Source: Candidatus Peregrinibacteria bacterium CG10_big_fil_rev_8_21_14_0_10_49_16 (GTDB lineage Bacteria > Patescibacteriota > Gracilibacteria > Peribacterales > Peribacteraceae). Taken from it: a DNA stretch of 16,390 bases. Shown one piece after another: positions 14,528 to 16,390 of the stretch. Location of the stretch: assembly GCA_002772605.1 (NCBI GenBank), contig PFDS01000006.1, forward strand, positions 1,046 to 17,435. Direction: 5' to 3'. The notes beneath the pieces are model-generated. The model was not told where the DNA came from, searched no databases, and saw only the letters and a program-made list of their open reading frames with translations. The translations under genes and the position numbers were made by a program. Every line of letters starts with the position of its first letter. The first letter of the stretch is position 1.

Positions 14528-14679
14528 GCAAGCAGAACAGAGGGATTTGTCTGTCCTCGTTCAATGCTCATAATCGTCTGGCGACTCACGCCTGTTCGCA
14601 GTGCCAACTCTTCCTGTGTCATACTCTTCTCGAAACGCAGTCGGCGGATATTGTTCTTGAGACTCGCAGTGGAAGACAT
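14452..14679 (-). CDS. XRE family HTH transcriptional regulator
   Basis: A 75-residue Cro/C1-type DNA-binding protein, consisting of little more than the helix-turn-helix domain. The five-helix core spans about 8-65; the recognition region is MTQEELALRTGVSRQTIMSIERG (20-42), then NPSVLLAYKIAAAFDVSVTEVF (45-66). Small XRE proteins of this sort are often regulators of toxin-antitoxin pairs or of general stationary-phase genes; no toxin gene is next to it. There is no SD before the ATG. A TATCCT -10 candidate lies about 24 nt upstream. The gene converges on recJ with a 76-nt overlap and is divergent from hsp20, 185 nt away. Its target is unknown; hsp20 and itself are the obvious candidates. Confidence 0.9.
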   Translation of the reverse strand: MSSTASLKNNIRRLRFEKSMTQEELALRTGVSRQTIMSIERGQTNPSVLLAYKIAAAFDVSVTEVFDMEGELVPV

Positions 14680-14827
14680 AAGGAAAATCTTTGAGAAAAA
14701 TATGAGGATAGCCCTAAGGCTGGAGCATTTTACAGATCATAATCTTCTCTGCAAGGGTAACTTTTCCCCAAGAATCCCTGAAGTGCATCTCCTGCACGAA
14801 AATGGGAACATTTCCAGACTTCTTTCT

Positions 14828-14857
14828 TTGCCAATAAGGGATTTGCTCCTCTAAAAT
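14828..14857 (+). promoter_or_regulatory. Promoter for hsp20
   Basis: TTGCCA (14828-14833) and TAAAAT (14852-14857) are 18 nt apart. The ATG at 14865 follows the -10 by 7 nt, so a leaderless transcript is likely. Upstream, GTGCA (14783-14787) and TGCAC (14793-14797) form a small inverted repeat that could bind a regulator such as the XRE protein. Confidence 0.55.
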
Positions 14858-14864
14858 ATGTGGT

Positions 14865-15302
14865 ATGGCATCATCGCCGTTTCACGGCATCTTCCAGTCA
14901 CTGGGTATTTCGCAGGGAACGACTCTACCCACATCTTCCATAGCGGAATCTACGTTTACTCAGAAAACTGCTTCTGGGCAGGTCGCGGCAGATATCTACG
15001 AACAAGGAGAGTACTACATTATTAAGATTCCTCTGGCAGGCGTGCGGCTCACCGACTTGGATATCGAAGTAGCTGAAACGACCATCACGATACGCGGATG
15101 CCGAAAACAAAGCGACGATGTTTCCGCGGACCGCTATCTTGTACAGGAGTGTTTCTGGGGAGAATTCAGCCGTTCTATAACACTACCCTGCTCAGTAGAC
15201 CCAAAAAAAATCAAAGCATCTTTCAATAAAGAATGTATCTTAAAAATCCTTATCCCAAAGGAAGAACACAGTGTCAAAGTCGTGCGCATCAACGAGGGAT
15301 GA
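14865..15302 (+). CDS. Hsp20/alpha-crystallin small heat-shock protein
   Basis: ATP-independent chaperone that holds unfolding proteins, usually as oligomers. It has 145 residues. The variable N-terminal arm (1-38) is rich in Ser and Thr. The alpha-crystallin domain covers about 39-135: VAADIYEQGEYYIIKIPLAGV (40-60), DIEVAETTITIRG (66-78) and WGEFSRSITLP (98-108). In the hallmark A-x3-n-G-v-L the glycine position reads Cys (S-FNK-E-C-I-L, 119-126), an unusual change. The C-terminal extension is short, with V-K-V-V-R-I near 138-143 in place of a clear I-x-I. The ATG follows a -10 by 7 nt without an SD. The last 14 nt overlap the opposite-strand gene. Confidence 0.92.
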   Translation: MASSPFHGIFQSLGISQGTTLPTSSIAESTFTQKTASGQVAADIYEQGEYYIIKIPLAGVRLTDLDIEVAETTITIRGCRKQSDDVSADRYLVQECFWGEFSRSITLPCSVDPKKIKASFNKECILKILIPKEEHSVKVVRINEG

Positions 15303-15576
15303 TTTCCCCCACCTTCTTTCGCACATCTTCCATCCACTGCAGAATTTCGCTTGCCTGCGTATCGTCGCCAAACCAGGCAGCAATGAGTTTCTGGTTACTG
15401 GGATCGCGCAGAAGTCTTCCCAGTTCTCGGTACGCTCGTTCGACTTTTTTACACTCCTCCTTCTTTCGCTTCCAGGACTGTGGATCACTGAGAGCAACCA
15501 TCAGTACCTGTACGTAATCGTATGCCGGATAGACCACCTGCTCTTTTTCACGCTCCAAGATAGAGACAGAAGACAT
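15289..15576 (-). CDS. Small hypothetical protein, 95 residues
   Basis: A 95-residue soluble protein of unknown family, rich in Lys, Glu and Arg and probably helical (SWKRKKEECKKVERAYRELG, then ASEILQWMEDVRKKVGEI). It has no signal peptide or membrane span. The strong promoter TTGACA-N18-TACAAT on the minus strand lies about 37 nt upstream of the ATG and supports its being a real gene. It is divergent from galU, with -35 elements on the same bases, and converges on hsp20 with a 14-nt overlap. Nothing in the sequence points to a function. Confidence 0.75.
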   Translation of the reverse strand: MSSVSILEREKEQVVYPAYDYVQVLMVALSDPQSWKRKKEECKKVERAYRELGRLLRDPSNQKLIAAWFGDDTQASEILQWMEDVRKKVGEIIPR

Positions 15577-15613
15577 GAGACGGGACGGGAAAGAATATGT
15601 ATTTTTCTCAAGT

Positions 15614-15664
15614 ATTGTAGCGAAATTCAGACCTTTTTGTCAAAATTCCTCAGCAATGTAGACT
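15614..15664. promoter_or_regulatory. Back-to-back divergent promoters sharing one -35 site
   Basis: Minus strand: TTGACA (15643-15638), 18-nt spacer, TACAAT (15619-15614), for the 95-residue protein. Plus strand: TTGTCA (15637-15642), 16-nt spacer, TAGACT (15659-15664), for galU. The two -35 hexamers overlap by 5 bases, so polymerase could not occupy both at once. Confidence 0.6.
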
Positions 15665-15670
15665 GTCTCC

Positions 15671-16390
15671 ATGCAACTTAAGCAAGCAATTCTTCCTGTT
15701 GCAGGGCTTGGAACACGATTTTTGCCTTGGACAAAAATAACCCCAAAGGAAATGCTCCCCATCGGCAACCAACCACTCATCGCCCTGCTCGTCGACGAAT
15801 GTTTGGGAATCGGCATTACGGATATCTGCTTCGTCATCAGCCACGGAAAAGAGAGTATTCCACAATATTTCTACGCCGACCCCGCGCTGGAGGCAAAACT
15901 CGAAAAGAAGGGGAAGCTCGACCTCTTGGCACAACTGAGACGGTACGACTCTGTTGATTTTCATGTCGTCTATCAAGAAGAGGCGCTAGGCGACGGTCAT
16001 GCGATTCTCCAGGCACGAGAATGGGCCCAGAGCGATGCTATCGCAATTCTCTTTGGTGATGACCTCTTTGCAGGGGAAAAAACCGGTTTGCAGCAGCTCG
16101 TGCAAGCGTACGCACACCTCTCTCAAGGAACCAACCTACTGTCTCTCGAAGACGTCCCGCTGGAACGCGTGTCCAGATACGGCATTGCCGCTATCGATGC
16201 ATCCGCGTCCAGAGACCGCCTGAAAAAGATCACCGGTCTCGTCGAAAAACCACAACCGGAGGTCGCCCCTTCGACATTCGGCGTTGTGGGAAAGTACATC
16301 ATTACCAAACAGACCATCGACACCCTCTCTACAATGAACGGCGACCACCACAAAGAAATCCGTCTCATTGACGCGCTGACTGCTGAACTC
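15671..16390 (+). CDS. galU: UTP-glucose-1-phosphate uridylyltransferase (3'-truncated by window edge)
   Basis: Makes UDP-glucose from UTP and glucose-1-phosphate, a precursor for surface polysaccharides and glycolipids. 240 residues are present without a stop; the family is usually 280-310, so roughly 50-60 residues are missing. The nucleotide-binding signature is LPVAGLGTRFLPWTKITPKEMLPIG (8-32), with Lys26 in the TPKEM motif. Next come GDGHAI (107-112, GLGHA in most homologues), the metal-site FGDDLF (128-133), SRYGIA (168-173) and VEKPQP (191-196). EIRLIDALTAEL (229-240) corresponds to the family end motif E-x-x-L-T-D-A. The ATG sits 6 nt after a TAGACT -10, so the message is probably leaderless. 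Confidence 0.95.
   Translation, partial: MQLKQAILPVAGLGTRFLPWTKITPKEMLPIGNQPLIALLVDECLGIGITDICFVISHGKESIPQYFYADPALEAKLEKKGKLDLLAQLRRYDSVDFHVVYQEEALGDGHAILQAREWAQSDAIAILFGDDLFAGEKTGLQQLVQAYAHLSQGTNLLSLEDVPLERVSRYGIAAIDASASRDRLKKITGLVEKPQPEVAPSTFGVVGKYIITKQTIDTLSTMNGDHHKEIRLIDALTAEL

Overview
The window most resembles a Patescibacteria (CPR) chromosome, possibly Peregrinibacteria/Peribacter. This is inference from gene style: a zinc-finger-free topA with C-terminal repeats, a CPR-type serine recombinase, small envelope proteins with TSP3 or C-terminal anchor motifs, compact gene packing and many starts without Shine-Dalgarno (SD) sequences. TGA is used as an ordinary stop, which argues against the recoded Gracilibacteria and Absconditabacteria.

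Region 1 (1-1000): a partial minus-strand membrane protein gene with a textbook sigma70-type promoter, a long palindrome at its transcript start and a strong SD. A degenerate tRNA copy, an intact tRNA-Trp(CCA) and a nested hairpin carrying a copy of the tRNA 3' end follow. Region 2 (999-4900), an accessory island: four tightly packed plus-strand genes of unknown function (two soluble helical proteins, a DUF6804-like membrane protein and a two-TM protein with a soluble domain), meeting a large serine recombinase tail to tail. Upstream of the recombinase is an unusual array of three CCCC-AGTACT units, each followed by its own tandem 9-10-mer pair. Region 3 (4904-16390), a chromosomal backbone: AI-2E family transporter, pilin-like protein, topA, HU, KH-R3H RNA-binding protein (jag/khpB), dnaJ, TSP3 calcium-binding membrane protein, a small C-terminally anchored envelope protein, recJ, an XRE regulator, Hsp20, a small unknown protein and the start of galU.

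The backbone combines DNA topology and repair (topA, HU, recJ), protein quality control (dnaJ, hsp20), RNA binding (jag) and envelope functions. Most backbone genes have their own promoter, with a TATACT-like -10 only 6-9 nt before the start codon, so the mRNAs are probably leaderless or nearly so. Four convergent gene pairs overlap at their 3' ends. All functional calls come from reading the translated sequence; no database search was run.
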